A stretch of 64,000 nucleotides of DNA from an uncultured Fidelibacterota bacterium. GTDB taxonomy: Bacteria > Fidelibacterota > Marinisomatia > Marinisomatales > UBA1611. The notes beneath the pieces were generated by a model. That model was not told the DNA's origin, searched no databases, and saw only the letters and a program-made list of their open reading frames with translations. Below, piece by piece: positions 41,286 through 50,249 of this stretch; within the stretch, counting starts at the first letter, position 1; each line of letters begins with the position of its first letter. The DNA is taken from NCBI GenBank assembly GCA_913043235.1, contig CAJWLO010000012.1, positions 1 through 64,000 on the forward strand. Reading direction: 5' to 3'. The translations under genes were made by a program, and so were the position numbers.

Positions 41286-42278
41286 TTATCGCTGGCCATA
41301 ATTGAATTCAGTATTTTCTTCATTCCTGTCCGTAGCGGGAGGAGGCTCAGGTGATAATTCTGAAATGCGGTTCCGCAATTCATCTGTCATTTCAATCTTC
41401 ATTGAATCCAAAGAAGGCTTTAACTGTTCAGCATTTCTACCACCAATTATTGGAGCCGTTATCGCAGGATGACTTTTGACCCAAGCTAATGCCAAACTTA
41501 TCGGTGATAGGCCTTCTTCTTTTGCCAATTTTTGAAGTGCTTCAGCAGTATGAAATAGTGAAGGGTTTCTATATCTTTCTGCATACATTTTATTTTTAAC
41601 CAATCGACTATTCTCTGGGCGTTTACCTTCAGCATATTTCCCAGTTAATAACCCGCCTCCCAATGGTGAATAGCTGAATACACTTATTTTTTCAGACATG
41701 GCCATAGGTAAAATCTCAACCTCCGCCTGCCTTTTTACAAGATTATACATAGGTTGAATACACTCAAATCTATTCCAGCCATTTTTGTTTGAAATACCCA
41801 GCCCTTTGGCCACTTGCCAAGCAGCGTAATTGCTAGCACCAAGATATAATATTTTTCCACTTGCAACTAAATCTTCTAAAGCTCTTAATGTTTCCTCTAA
41901 TGGAGTATAATCATCAAAACGATGGAGAAAATAAATATCAATAAAATCTGTATTGAGGCGCTTGAGACTATTGTTTAGAGCAGCCATTATATGTTTTCTG
42001 GACCCACCTCTAGCATTAATATATTCACCCATAGGAAAATATACTTTACTTGTTATGATTAGCTCATCTCGGCTATCGGCAATTAATTCACCCAGTATAG
42101 TTTCCGAACGGCCTTTTTCATATACATTTGCACAATCAAAAATATTTATACCCGCATCCCGACAAAGTTTGAACATTTTTGCGGATTCTTTTTTGTCAGC
42201 ATCACCGCCAAAAGCCATTGTGCCCAAACATAATTCAGAGACTTCTACACCAGTCTTACCTAATAATTTATAGCGCAT
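41286..42278 (-). CDS. Aldo/keto reductase
   Basis: The AKR barrel begins 'YKLLGKTGVEVSELCLGTMA'. The catalytic Asp-Tyr are in 'FDCANVYEKGRSE', Lys in 'ITSKVYF' and His in 'YFLHRFDDYTP'. NADPH contacts are in 'SYSPLGGGLLTGKYAEGKRP' and 'IIGGRNAEQLKPSL'. It is 330 aa and cytosolic. It reduces an aldehyde or ketone; the substrate is unknown. It lies 9 nt after the M24 peptidase gene on the same strand. Confidence 0.93.
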   Translation of the reverse strand: MRYKLLGKTGVEVSELCLGTMAFGGDADKKESAKMFKLCRDAGINIFDCANVYEKGRSETILGELIADSRDELIITSKVYFPMGEYINARGGSRKHIMAALNNSLKRLNTDFIDIYFLHRFDDYTPLEETLRALEDLVASGKILYLGASNYAAWQVAKGLGISNKNGWNRFECIQPMYNLVKRQAEVEILPMAMSEKISVFSYSPLGGGLLTGKYAEGKRPENSRLVKNKMYAERYRNPSLFHTAEALQKLAKEEGLSPISLALAWVKSHPAITAPIIGGRNAEQLKPSLDSMKIEMTDELRNRISELSPEPPPATDRNEENTEFNYGQR

Positions 42279-42287
42279 GATTAGAGT

Positions 42288-43616
42288 TTATTTTTTTGAC
42301 TCAATAAGCCAGAGCTTTTTTTGTGGACCCATAATAAAGGTTGCTTTACTTCCGTCTTCTTCAATAACCGCATCTTCCTCTCTAGGGATGCGCACCATTT
42401 GATTATCCCACTCTGGTACTTTGCCCTGCACACTATATTCGATGGACCAAAACTCTGTGGGACGAACCGGCTCACGGGCAAAATCACCATATCGATCTGG
42501 CCAATCAAACACCACTCGTGCTCCAGCGCCGTGGACCCAATTACCTTGAGTATGACCGTATATTGAGGACTGAATCCCCATTTTTTCAGCTCTTGATTCA
42601 ATTGTCTTTTTTATCTCGTACCCAATATTTCCTGCTTTCAATTCTTCTGCAAAAAGATCACCAACAATCACGGATTGCTGAAACAATTTTTGTAGCCCAT
42701 CAGGTGGTTCAGTCTCATCGGGATGCAAAACGTAAGCCACATGTTGTTGATCCGTCACTAAACCCATTAATCGCACCCCAAAATCAACATGCAATAAATC
42801 TCCAGGAACTACTAAAGGGTTTTCTGTGTCATCAATACCTCCTTTAACGCCCCTTCTGTAAATGGTAATCCCGGGAGAAAAATTAAATTCCAGATTTTGA
42901 TCCTGCCATTCCTGTAGGATGAACCCATAAATATCCATTAAGCGTGTCTTATTTGGTGTAACGACTTCATTTGAGAATGCGCGCTTTAAAATAAACCAAG
43001 TACGGTGACTGGCTTCTTTTTCAATTGCAAGTTCTGCTGGTGTTCGATGATTGATATAATCAAAGATTAAAGGTTGTGCTGATGTCAATCTCGATGCATA
43101 TTTTTCACCAATAGCATCTTCCAGAAATTTTAACATTTCTACTGTTATACCATCAGCCATTGAAACTGTCCTTGAGCGGTTGATGGCAATTTTTTTAGGG
43201 TTTCTTTTATTTATATACTTTTGAAGATGAGGCTTTAAACCCTCTTGACCGTAGCTTATAATCGTAGGGAAAAAATCCTTCATGCGCCCACTTTGGTGGG
43301 TCCCAATTAATGTTCTTTCCAATTTATTACCTGTGTCAAAAAAAATGTAGGCATTCCGGTGCCCATACCATCCGGAGATACCGTAGTCTCCAAACATTTG
43401 CAGCATAGGGTCCACATTGAATTCCCTAGACATAATGATCCACATATCAATTTCATTCCGGCGCATGGATGCCTGAAGGTGCAATTCCATTTTTTCAAGT
43501 TTTATATCCCATTCATGCATCAACCTTTGGAGGGCCTGAGTATTCCACTGGCTATCACCATTCTGGCAAAAAGTGTATGTCATGAACAAAACAGGTATTA
43601 ATAAAAATCGTTTCAT
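42288..43616 (-). CDS. Exported M24 family metallopeptidase (Xaa-Pro aminopeptidase-like)
   Basis: The signal peptide is 'MKRFLLIPVLFMTYTFCQ'. A creatinase/prolidase N-terminal domain is followed by the pita-bread fold. Candidate metal ligands Asp-Asp-His-Glu-Glu appear in 'LLHVDFGVRLMGLVTDQQH', 'GHTQGNWVHGAG', 'WSIEYSVQGK' and 'REEDAVIEEDGS'. It should remove an N-terminal residue before proline, outside the cytoplasm. Together with the S9 enzymes it points to proline-rich peptide breakdown. An ATG overlap is absent; a 4-nt gap separates it from the small gene upstream. Confidence 0.88.
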   Translation of the reverse strand: MKRFLLIPVLFMTYTFCQNGDSQWNTQALQRLMHEWDIKLEKMELHLQASMRRNEIDMWIIMSREFNVDPMLQMFGDYGISGWYGHRNAYIFFDTGNKLERTLIGTHQSGRMKDFFPTIISYGQEGLKPHLQKYINKRNPKKIAINRSRTVSMADGITVEMLKFLEDAIGEKYASRLTSAQPLIFDYINHRTPAELAIEKEASHRTWFILKRAFSNEVVTPNKTRLMDIYGFILQEWQDQNLEFNFSPGITIYRRGVKGGIDDTENPLVVPGDLLHVDFGVRLMGLVTDQQHVAYVLHPDETEPPDGLQKLFQQSVIVGDLFAEELKAGNIGYEIKKTIESRAEKMGIQSSIYGHTQGNWVHGAGARVVFDWPDRYGDFAREPVRPTEFWSIEYSVQGKVPEWDNQMVRIPREEDAVIEEDGSKATFIMGPQKKLWLIESKK

Positions 43617-43620
43617 TGTA

Positions 43621-43785
43621 TTAAATATGTCCTTTTTTTATAAGGAAAAATAGAATCCCTCCCGTACATGAACCAGATAATAATGTATTCACCAATATTG
43701 ATAAATTTGGAAGCAGAAACATAAAAGCAATGTATATTACATTCGCTATAAAACCTCCCAGTAGCATTCTTTTTAGCCATAACAT
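43621..43785 (-). CDS. Two-TM small membrane protein, 54 aa
   Basis: I choose ATG 43785, which has GAGG upstream. The protein is 'MLWLKRMLLGGFIANVIYIA' then 'FMFLLPNLSILVNTLL' and 'GGILFFLIKKGHI', two membrane helices. It precedes the M24 peptidase by 4 nt, so it is likely co-transcribed. No function is assigned. Confidence 0.5.
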   Translation of the reverse strand: MLWLKRMLLGGFIANVIYIAFMFLLPNLSILVNTLLSGSCTGGILFFLIKKGHI

Positions 43786-43847
43786 GTTATTATCCTCTTT
43801 GAATTCAGGTTTAAATTTTAAATAAATAGTGTACCAATACATAAAAA

Positions 43848-43875
43848 AAAGGAGCCTCCCTAAAGAAGCTCCTTT
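43848..43875 (-). terminator. Intrinsic terminator
   Basis: AAAGGAGC and GCTCCTTT pair around a 12-nt loop. On the minus strand the stem is followed by TTTTTTTTAT. It lies 27 nt after the stop of the 43902 gene. Confidence 0.85.
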
Positions 43876-43901
43876 ATCAGAGGTTAAGTGAAGAAGGAAC
43901 T

Positions 43902-44165
43902 TTAATTGTCCCCTTCTTTAACAGGTTTTGATACCTTGTAAATATCTCTTTGTACACCGTCCTCGTAGCGAATTATTTTCTTAATATTTTCTACGGCAGC
44001 ATGTTTAATACAAAAGGAGTGTCCAGACTCATTATTTTTTAGGTTAAAAATAATACGATAGTTCTTTTTATCGAATTTGTGAAACTTAATCTTCGTATCC
44101 AAAATCGTTCCGGCCGAAATAAAGAATACAAAGCTAAACAATGTGTTCATAATTAGTTGTATCAT
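43902..44165 (-). CDS. Exported hypothetical protein, 87 aa
   Basis: ATG 44165 has an AGGAGA SD; the longer track start would encode AT-rich intergenic DNA. The signal peptide is 'IMNTLFSFVFFISAGTIL', then about 65 residues with 'KIKFHKFDKKNYRIIFNLKN' and 'HSFCIKHAAVENIKKIIRYE'. Small basic periplasmic protein. It is divergent from the metal-uptake locus beginning at 44317, with about 150 nt between the starts, and may share its regulator. Confidence 0.6.
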   Translation of the reverse strand: MIQLIMNTLFSFVFFISAGTILDTKIKFHKFDKKNYRIIFNLKNNESGHSFCIKHAAVENIKKIIRYEDGVQRDIYKVSKPVKEGDN

Positions 44166-44316
44166 GGTCTGTCTCCTATCATTTGCTTGACTTGAGTTGA
44201 TTAAAACTAACACAAATTTTCTTATTAATAAAAGATATATAGTACACCGAATAAATAAGGGTGGTAACAAACAAAAAAATTTTTTTGTCACAAAATTATT
44301 CATAATATCCACGTCT

Positions 44317-44640
44317 ATGATTCACGGCAGACGAATAATTTCATTGGTGCTTGCCGCACTGGTGTTGAACCTCCAGTTACATATATTTGAATCTGCGATT
44401 TGGTCGCAAGACGATAATTACAGCATGTGTTCAAATGAATGTGAGCATAATGAGCACGCTATAGGGAAATTGGATTGTGAAGTATGTTTAAAGAACGTAC
44501 GATTCGATTTTGTGCTCAACAATATGCCAAATCATATTGGGAATGAAAATGAATGCCTCCATAAATACAATTCAAATGTCATTTTCAATAATTTTGCCGT
44601 AGCATATGCTTCCAGAGCTCCTCCCTCCAGCCTTTTGTAA
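44317..44640 (+). CDS. Small exported Cys/His-rich protein of the metal locus
   Basis: ATG 44317 starts a hydrophobic leader 'RRIISLVLAALVLNLQLHIF', followed by 'MCSNECEHNEHAIGKLDCEV' and 'CLKNVRF', then 'NENECLHKY'. The CxxxCxH..H...CxxC pattern suggests a metal site (five or more Cys and His within about 30 residues). The arrangement recalls small DUF2946-like proteins in front of TonB receptors for copper or zinc. It heads the locus with the His-rich lipoprotein and the TonB receptor. The track ORF start (44197) is too far upstream. Confidence 0.6.
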   Translation: MIHGRRIISLVLAALVLNLQLHIFESAIWSQDDNYSMCSNECEHNEHAIGKLDCEVCLKNVRFDFVLNNMPNHIGNENECLHKYNSNVIFNNFAVAYASRAPPSSLL

Positions 44641-44652
44641 AATCATCATACC

Positions 44653-44679
44653 ATTAATGGATTTCATAAATCCATTAAT
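44653..44679 (+). promoter_or_regulatory. Perfect 12-bp inverted repeat in the metal-uptake locus
   Basis: ATTAATGGATTT-CAT-AAATCCATTAAT lies between the Cys/His-rich gene and the His-rich lipoprotein gene. No T-run follows, so a simple terminator is unlikely. It could be an operator for a dimeric metalloregulator (Zur/Fur-like), an mRNA stabilising stem, or an attenuator. Confidence 0.5.
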
Positions 44680-44711
44680 CTTTCAAAATAATTTTCAAAA
44701 GGATAAAAATA

Positions 44712-45230
44712 ATGTTTTCTCAAACTAAAATAAATTTACGTTTTTTAATAATGACTGTTGCCTTATTCTCATCACTATTTATAATCAGCTGTGAGGATGA
44801 TGATCATGATCATCATGAAGAAGAGCACACTGATGCTGAAGGATTTATCCTAGAAAATAGTGCTGGAGTACAAGTCTATAAGGAATTCAAAGGAGCTCAA
44901 AATGGCTCAATCACATTAAGTGTTAACGAGACACTGGAACTGACTGTTCATTTTCTTGGTGATGATGGTAAAGAATTAGAACATGACGAACATGATGACC
45001 ATGATGAAGAAGGCGAATTAAAAGTATCTGGATTCAATTCTAGTATTGCCACTATTGAAGTTGAAGAAGAGCATGGCGATGGAGATGATGATGATCATGA
45101 TCATGGTGAAGAAATGGCATTAGAAGTCACAGGTGTCAGTGCAGGCTCAACCAGTTTCAAGCTGGAATTGATGCACGATGGACACGCAGATTATACTTCC
45201 ACGACCAATGTTCCGGTAGTTGTTCAATAA
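44712..45230 (+). CDS. His/Asp-rich metal-binding lipoprotein
   Basis: AAAAGGAT precedes the ATG. The signal ends 'SLFIISC', a lipobox. Three His/Asp/Glu clusters follow: 'EDDDHDHHEEEHTDAE' near residue 28, 'LEHDEHDDHDEEGE' near residue 93 and 'HGDGDDDDHDHGEE' near residue 120, separated by Ig-like beta segments ('GSITLSVNETLELTVHFLGD', 'ALEVTGVSAGSTSFKLEL'). This is the look of a periplasmic or outer-membrane zinc/nickel/copper-binding protein. Its stop overlaps the TonB receptor start, so the pair is co-translated. Confidence 0.75.
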   Translation: MFSQTKINLRFLIMTVALFSSLFIISCEDDDHDHHEEEHTDAEGFILENSAGVQVYKEFKGAQNGSITLSVNETLELTVHFLGDDGKELEHDEHDDHDEEGELKVSGFNSSIATIEVEEEHGDGDDDDHDHGEEMALEVTGVSAGSTSFKLELMHDGHADYTSTTNVPVVVQ

Positions 45231-47472
45231 AACCTTACCAATATGTTTTTGCGCATGCATTTTGCAAACAGTTAATTTGCATGCGCAAAACGCTCAACTC
45301 ACCGGCAGAATTTTGTCGGAAAACACCAATAAAGCCTTACCCAATGTCAATGTCTATATTAGTGATTTAAAACTGGGGTCTGCCACAGACAAAACTGGCC
45401 GTTTTATAATTGATAATGTTCCCTTTGAAAGAATCCTGCTTGAAATTTCAAACGTAGGTTACCGAGATACTTCCATAATCTATATTATAGATAAAGATAA
45501 ATTTGATGTAGGCGAAATTTTTCTTGAGCCTGAAATCATTCATTTTGAAGAAATTAATGTAGAGATCCATACCGAACTCGACCCTACAAATTTACCTTCT
45601 AACCTTTCTCTTTCAGGAAAGAGTATGCAGGAAAAAATGAAGGGCTCAATTGCTCAAACGCTGGAAAATGAAATGAATGTTACGATTCAGTCCATGGGCC
45701 AAGGAACCACACGTCCTGTTTTGAGAGGATATTCTGGAGATCGTTTCCTAATCACTGAAAATGGCGCTGAAATTGGTGATCTATCTCAGACTTCCGTTGA
45801 TCATGCATTAAGTATGGACCTGGGAGGTGTAGAGCAAATCGAAATTGTCCGTGGACCCCGTACCTTGCTCTTTGGGTCAAACACCATAAGCGGTGTGATC
45901 GATGTTCAAAAAAATAAAATTCCTGTGGTTGAATTCGATCACATGCATACATATTTAACATCGGGATATGAAACAGGCAATCAGGGCTTTTTCAATAATT
46001 TCTCTGTTCTGACTCCTGTCCAAAACAATAATCTGCGATTTTCCTTAAGTCATAGAAAAGCTGGAGACCAGCAAACACCTCAGGGGACCTTAAAGAATAC
46101 ATCATTGAATACAACCGAAGGATTTATCGGATTAACCCGGTTTAAGGGTCATAAAAGAGGAACCATATCCATTGAACATATTACTATGGATTATGGAATT
46201 CCAGGAAGTGCTGAGGGACACATCAGCGGCGTAGATATGGAGATGGAAAAGACCACTCAAAAATTAAATTTTCATCAGGATATTGATCTAATCGGTTTTG
46301 AGACATTTGATCTGGATCAAAAATTTATTCACTATTCTCACTCCGAGTTCGAGTTGAATCAGGAATACCCTTCCGTGATACTCGGCCAGGATATTTTCTT
46401 AATCCAAACGAAAATGACAGGTTTAAAAAGAGAGTTGGGGGGATCGATCCAATACCGCCGTTTCAAAGCAGGGGGCTTTTATTGGACTCCTAATACAACC
46501 GAATCCAATTTTTCTATTTTCGGGTTTAAAGAAAAGAAAATCTTTGGCTTAACAGGTCAAGGCGCCTTTCGTGGAGAATATTCAATTGTTAACCCAGAGA
46601 CCAGACTTGATTTCTCAAATATTGACACTAAGGATGTGAATCGAAAAACATATTCATTCCTTTCATTATCCGGTGCACTCATCAAATCTTGGGAAAAATG
46701 GCAATTTTCAACAACCCTAATGAGTGTTGGTAGAGCACCGGGTATAGAAGACCTATTTTCAGATGGTCCTCATCTCGGGAGCTACAGTTATGAGATCGGT
46801 AATCCCACTTTGGATCTGGAAAAAACTATCGGTATTGAAACATCTCTCCAATATAAAGAAGACCGGTTTGCTTTCATGATCAATGGTTTTTTGAATAATA
46901 GCCCTAATTTCCATCAATACACTAAAATGGGAGAATGTGCAGAACCATTTGTTCCAGGCCAACAACATCCCTGTGCCGGTGTTGACTTTATTGAATGGGG
47001 CAGCGGATCAAGCGGTTGGTTGTATAAATATCGTATGATTGGCCTGAAGACACAAATTAGTGGTGGAGAAGTCCAGTTCGCCTATTATGGTAACCGATTC
47101 GATATTACTGCTGATCTTTCAATGGTCCGAGGAAAGGATACATCGAATCAAAACCATCTTCCATACATGCCTGCAGATAAAATGAAAATTTTGTTTTCGA
47201 CCAAATCAGATCAGAATTTTTCCGGAACACTGAGATTGACAAGAGGTTTTAAGCAAAATAGGATTTCAGAATTTGAAACATTTACTCCAGGATACTTTTT
47301 AATTGATATTTTTGGCAGTTACTCTTTTTATGCATTAAATAGCTCCCACCGGCTGATCTTTCAAGTTAATAATGTCTTGGATGAGACCTATTACAATCAT
47401 TTGTCTAAAATAAAATTAATAATGCCCGAATCTGGTAGAAGTATCGGTCTCCAATATCGATATCTATTTTAA
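45220..47472 (+). CDS. TonB-dependent receptor, probable metal (zinc) uptake
   Basis: The start is a TTG at 45220, inside the end of the His-rich gene (11-nt overlap). The signal peptide is 'LPICFCACILQTVNLHAQ'. A carboxypeptidase-regulatory-like domain ('LTGRILSENTNKALPNVNVY') occupies about residues 25-110, the plug follows ('NVTIQSMGQGTTRPVLRGYS', 'GGVEQIEIVRGPRTLLFG'), then a beta-barrel to the terminal Phe of 'YRYLF'. It imports a ligand across the outer membrane with TonB. Zinc is suggested only by the adjoining His-rich lipoprotein and a loop containing 'EGHISGVDMEME'. Confidence 0.9.
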   Translation: MFNKTLPICFCACILQTVNLHAQNAQLTGRILSENTNKALPNVNVYISDLKLGSATDKTGRFIIDNVPFERILLEISNVGYRDTSIIYIIDKDKFDVGEIFLEPEIIHFEEINVEIHTELDPTNLPSNLSLSGKSMQEKMKGSIAQTLENEMNVTIQSMGQGTTRPVLRGYSGDRFLITENGAEIGDLSQTSVDHALSMDLGGVEQIEIVRGPRTLLFGSNTISGVIDVQKNKIPVVEFDHMHTYLTSGYETGNQGFFNNFSVLTPVQNNNLRFSLSHRKAGDQQTPQGTLKNTSLNTTEGFIGLTRFKGHKRGTISIEHITMDYGIPGSAEGHISGVDMEMEKTTQKLNFHQDIDLIGFETFDLDQKFIHYSHSEFELNQEYPSVILGQDIFLIQTKMTGLKRELGGSIQYRRFKAGGFYWTPNTTESNFSIFGFKEKKIFGLTGQGAFRGEYSIVNPETRLDFSNIDTKDVNRKTYSFLSLSGALIKSWEKWQFSTTLMSVGRAPGIEDLFSDGPHLGSYSYEIGNPTLDLEKTIGIETSLQYKEDRFAFMINGFLNNSPNFHQYTKMGECAEPFVPGQQHPCAGVDFIEWGSGSSGWLYKYRMIGLKTQISGGEVQFAYYGNRFDITADLSMVRGKDTSNQNHLPYMPADKMKILFSTKSDQNFSGTLRLTRGFKQNRISEFETFTPGYFLIDIFGSYSFYALNSSHRLIFQVNNVLDETYYNHLSKIKLIMPESGRSIGLQYRYLF

Positions 47473-47597
47473 TGAGGCGATCCGTTTTTCTTCATCTTTT
47501 GTATCTGCTAACAGTTCATTCCCAGTTGAAAAAACAGTTGGGTATAGTACCAAAAAATTGTTTATGCATAATTAACTCCTCCTATAATCGTCTCTGA
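47472..47597 (+). CDS. Truncated exported-protein remnant coupled to the TonB receptor
   Basis: The receptor stop overlaps an ATG (TAATG). The frame gives 'MRRSVFLHLLYLLTVHSQ', a plausible signal peptide, but it ends 23 residues later, overlapping the convergent oxidase gene by 16 nt. Translational coupling plus a signal peptide suggests a former third gene of the metal locus that lost its body when the downstream block was joined. It could also be chance. Confidence 0.35.
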   Translation: MRRSVFLHLLYLLTVHSQLKKQLGIVPKNCLCIINSSYNRL

Positions 47598-48736
47598 ATA
47601 TATTTATTTGAAAGTTTAGAAATAGAACTGACACCCAATAAAGCCATACCCCTTTCCAGTTCATTCCGGAGCATTCCGAGTACCAATTCCACGCCTTTTT
47701 GCCCGCCAGCACCAAGTCCATAAAGATATGCTTTTCCTATAGAAACAGCATCCGCACCTAAAGCTAATGCTTTTAAAATATGGGTCCCACGCCGAATCCC
47801 ACCATCCACTATAAGCTCCAAATCATTTCCAACGGCTTCACGCATGGACGCTATACAATCAATTGGCGCCGGTGTACCATCAAGTTGCCTACCGCCATGG
47901 TTTGAAATCATCACTCCGCTGGCACCAACATCTTTTGCTCTTTTTGCATCATCAGCTGTCAGCAACCCCTTAATAATAAATGGCCCATTCCATTCTTGAA
48001 TAAGCCAAGCAACGTCATCCCATGATACTGTTCGATCAAACTGACTATTAACATATTCAATAAGACTCATGGTACTATTAGCTAGAGCATCAACTCTATG
48101 GGCAACATTGGCCAAACGAAAATCAGGATGCAAAAGTAAATTAAAAGACCAGCTAGGATGTAACGCAAAGCTAAGTAAACTTTTAAAGGTAAAACGAGGG
48201 GGCATAGTCATACCCGTTATTTTATCTCTTTCACGATTGCCTGCCATAGGGGTATCAACCGTAAGGCAAAGAGCATCATAATTAGCATCTTTACATCGAC
48301 TTACAAATTCTTTGGTGAGTTCTCGATTTTTAAGAATATATATTTGAAACATTTTGGGCCCATCTGTTTCGTTTGCGATCTCTTCAAGACTGGCTGTACC
48401 CAAAGTAGATAGTGTGTATGCAGTTCCATATTTATCGGCCGCACGTGCTACCGCATTTTCTTTTGTATGGTGAAATAGGCGTGACATACCGGTCGGCGCA
48501 ATAAAGAAGGGGATATCCAAATTTTTGCCAAAAAGATTAATTCGGGTATCAATCTTATCAACCGGATTTAAAAAACTTGGTTGGAGGTCATAATCTTCAT
48601 AGGCACTTGTGTTACGACGCAAAGTCACCTCATCATCTGCACCACCATCAATATAATGAAACATGGCCCTTGGCAAGCGACGCTTCGCCAGTTTTCTTAT
48701 ATCGTTAATATTATTACAGCGAGAAAGAGATGACAT
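47582..48736 (-). CDS. FMN-dependent alpha-hydroxy-acid oxidase/dehydrogenase
   Basis: The LldD/glycolate-oxidase fold: 'RRLPRAMFHYIDGGADDEVT' begins the barrel, 'FFIAPTGMSRLFH' holds FMN contacts, the active-site segment is 'VMISNHGGRQLDGTPAPID', and 'ELIVDGGIRRGTHILKALAL' binds phosphate. It is 384 aa and cytosolic or membrane-attached. It should oxidise an L-2-hydroxyacid (lactate-like or mandelate-like) to the 2-oxoacid. It is the last gene of the minus-strand block that begins at 53300. Confidence 0.93.
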   Translation of the reverse strand: MSSLSRCNNINDIRKLAKRRLPRAMFHYIDGGADDEVTLRRNTSAYEDYDLQPSFLNPVDKIDTRINLFGKNLDIPFFIAPTGMSRLFHHTKENAVARAADKYGTAYTLSTLGTASLEEIANETDGPKMFQIYILKNRELTKEFVSRCKDANYDALCLTVDTPMAGNRERDKITGMTMPPRFTFKSLLSFALHPSWSFNLLLHPDFRLANVAHRVDALANSTMSLIEYVNSQFDRTVSWDDVAWLIQEWNGPFIIKGLLTADDAKRAKDVGASGVMISNHGGRQLDGTPAPIDCIASMREAVGNDLELIVDGGIRRGTHILKALALGADAVSIGKAYLYGLGAGGQKGVELVLGMLRNELERGMALLGVSSISKLSNKYIQRRL

Positions 48737-48756
48737 ATTTTTACTCCATTCTATAT

Positions 48757-50244
48757 CTATAGATCCATAATCTCATCAATATAAGGATCAATTTTGGGAG
48801 GTTTCGAAAAAAAAGAAATTGAAAAGAAAAGCACTAAACTAACAAGCATTGCTATCGCACCTTTATCAATACCGTATGGAATGTTGATATTACCCAACTG
48901 TAAGAAAAAAATTAAAGTAAGACTTACTGCCATAGCAACATTAGCAGCCGTTGCGGTTGCACGTTTCCAGTTAAGCCCAATGGCTATAGTAGGAACAATA
49001 GCAGCTGCAAAAGTTGAAAAGCCAAACGCACCAAGCAGGGCAACCATTTCTTTACTGGAGTAGAGCGCAAAAATAATTGCCACAACAGCTAAGATTATGG
49101 TCATTAACCGCGACCAGTATAATTCATCTTTAAATAAAGTACGCCCAATAGCTTTAGGTATATCATGAACAATTGCTGCAACACCAATGTTTAAAAATGC
49201 ATCAGCCGTAGACATAACGGCAGCAAATAGACCAGCAATCACTACACCAGCGAGGATAGGATGCGCATAACTCTGTAAAAATAAGGCTGCAACATCATCT
49301 GCTTTAGCTGGTGAGGGATGAATACCCTGTAAAACCAAAGTCCTTATCGCCAAACCAATACCAATTATTAACAACGTAGAAATTCCATAACTAATCATGC
49401 TCAAAGGCACCGTTTGCTTATTTTGTGAAACATTTCGTGTCATCATCAATTTTGTGATTAAATGTGGTTGGCCAGAAACACCCACCGCAAACACAAAATA
49501 CCAAGATAAGCACCCAATCATGCCAAGTGTTCCAAATGAACCAATTGATTCAGGATCATCCAAAAACATAGTAGTAGCCATTCCCGATAAACCTCCATCA
49601 ACTGCTGCAAGGGCTGTGAAAAATATTAATATAGCGGATACAAGCATTATTGTACCTTGCACAACATCTGTATATACTGAAGCAATTATACCTCCAGTTA
49701 CGCAATAAAAAACTAAAACAGAACTTGAAATAAGTATTGATGTCATTGAACTAATATTAGGTATCCAATCAACATTATTTATTACAGATTGCAAAACAAT
49801 TGCCATTGCCATGATCTGCGTACCCAGATATCCGATAACCCCAAGGATAATTGCAATGGACATTAATAAACGAGTTGTTTCATTTTTATAACGGGCAGCA
49901 GCTAGATCCGGTAAGGAAACCGATTTTGTAAATTCACCAAATAGGCGAATACGTTTCCCGAGCAAAACACCCATTATTAAAAAACCCATTGTTACGGACA
50001 TAAACATCCAGAAAGCTGAAGAGCCCATTCTATATATTAGTCCCGGTCCTCCAACAAAACCGAAGCCACTCATAAGGCTTGAGAACATGGCCATTGCAGT
50101 TATAAAAAACCCCAACTTCCTACCAGCCATGAAAAAATCTTCAGTATTTTTTGTTCTTTTCATCGCCCATAAACCAATAATGATACATAGCACCATATAA
50201 ATAATTACAAAAAGTACGGTAATTGAGTTACGATAATCTTCCAT
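48757..50244 (-). CDS. Sodium:solute symporter (SSS family)
   Basis: The 495-aa membrane protein has 13 hydrophobic segments. The SSS signature is present in 'FMAGRKLGFFITAMAMFSSL' and 'GFGFVGGPGLIYRMGSSAFW', and again in 'YGISTLLIIGIGLAIRTL'. It imports an organic solute with Na+, probably an amino acid or hydroxyacid given the oxidase 20 nt downstream. It starts 5 nt after a small membrane protein gene that may be its subunit. Confidence 0.92.
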   Translation of the reverse strand: MEDYRNSITVLFVIIYMVLCIIIGLWAMKRTKNTEDFFMAGRKLGFFITAMAMFSSLMSGFGFVGGPGLIYRMGSSAFWMFMSVTMGFLIMGVLLGKRIRLFGEFTKSVSLPDLAAARYKNETTRLLMSIAIILGVIGYLGTQIMAMAIVLQSVINNVDWIPNISSMTSILISSSVLVFYCVTGGIIASVYTDVVQGTIMLVSAILIFFTALAAVDGGLSGMATTMFLDDPESIGSFGTLGMIGCLSWYFVFAVGVSGQPHLITKLMMTRNVSQNKQTVPLSMISYGISTLLIIGIGLAIRTLVLQGIHPSPAKADDVAALFLQSYAHPILAGVVIAGLFAAVMSTADAFLNIGVAAIVHDIPKAIGRTLFKDELYWSRLMTIILAVVAIIFALYSSKEMVALLGAFGFSTFAAAIVPTIAIGLNWKRATATAANVAMAVSLTLIFFLQLGNINIPYGIDKGAIAMLVSLVLFFSISFFSKPPKIDPYIDEIMDL

Positions 50245-50249
50245 ATATA

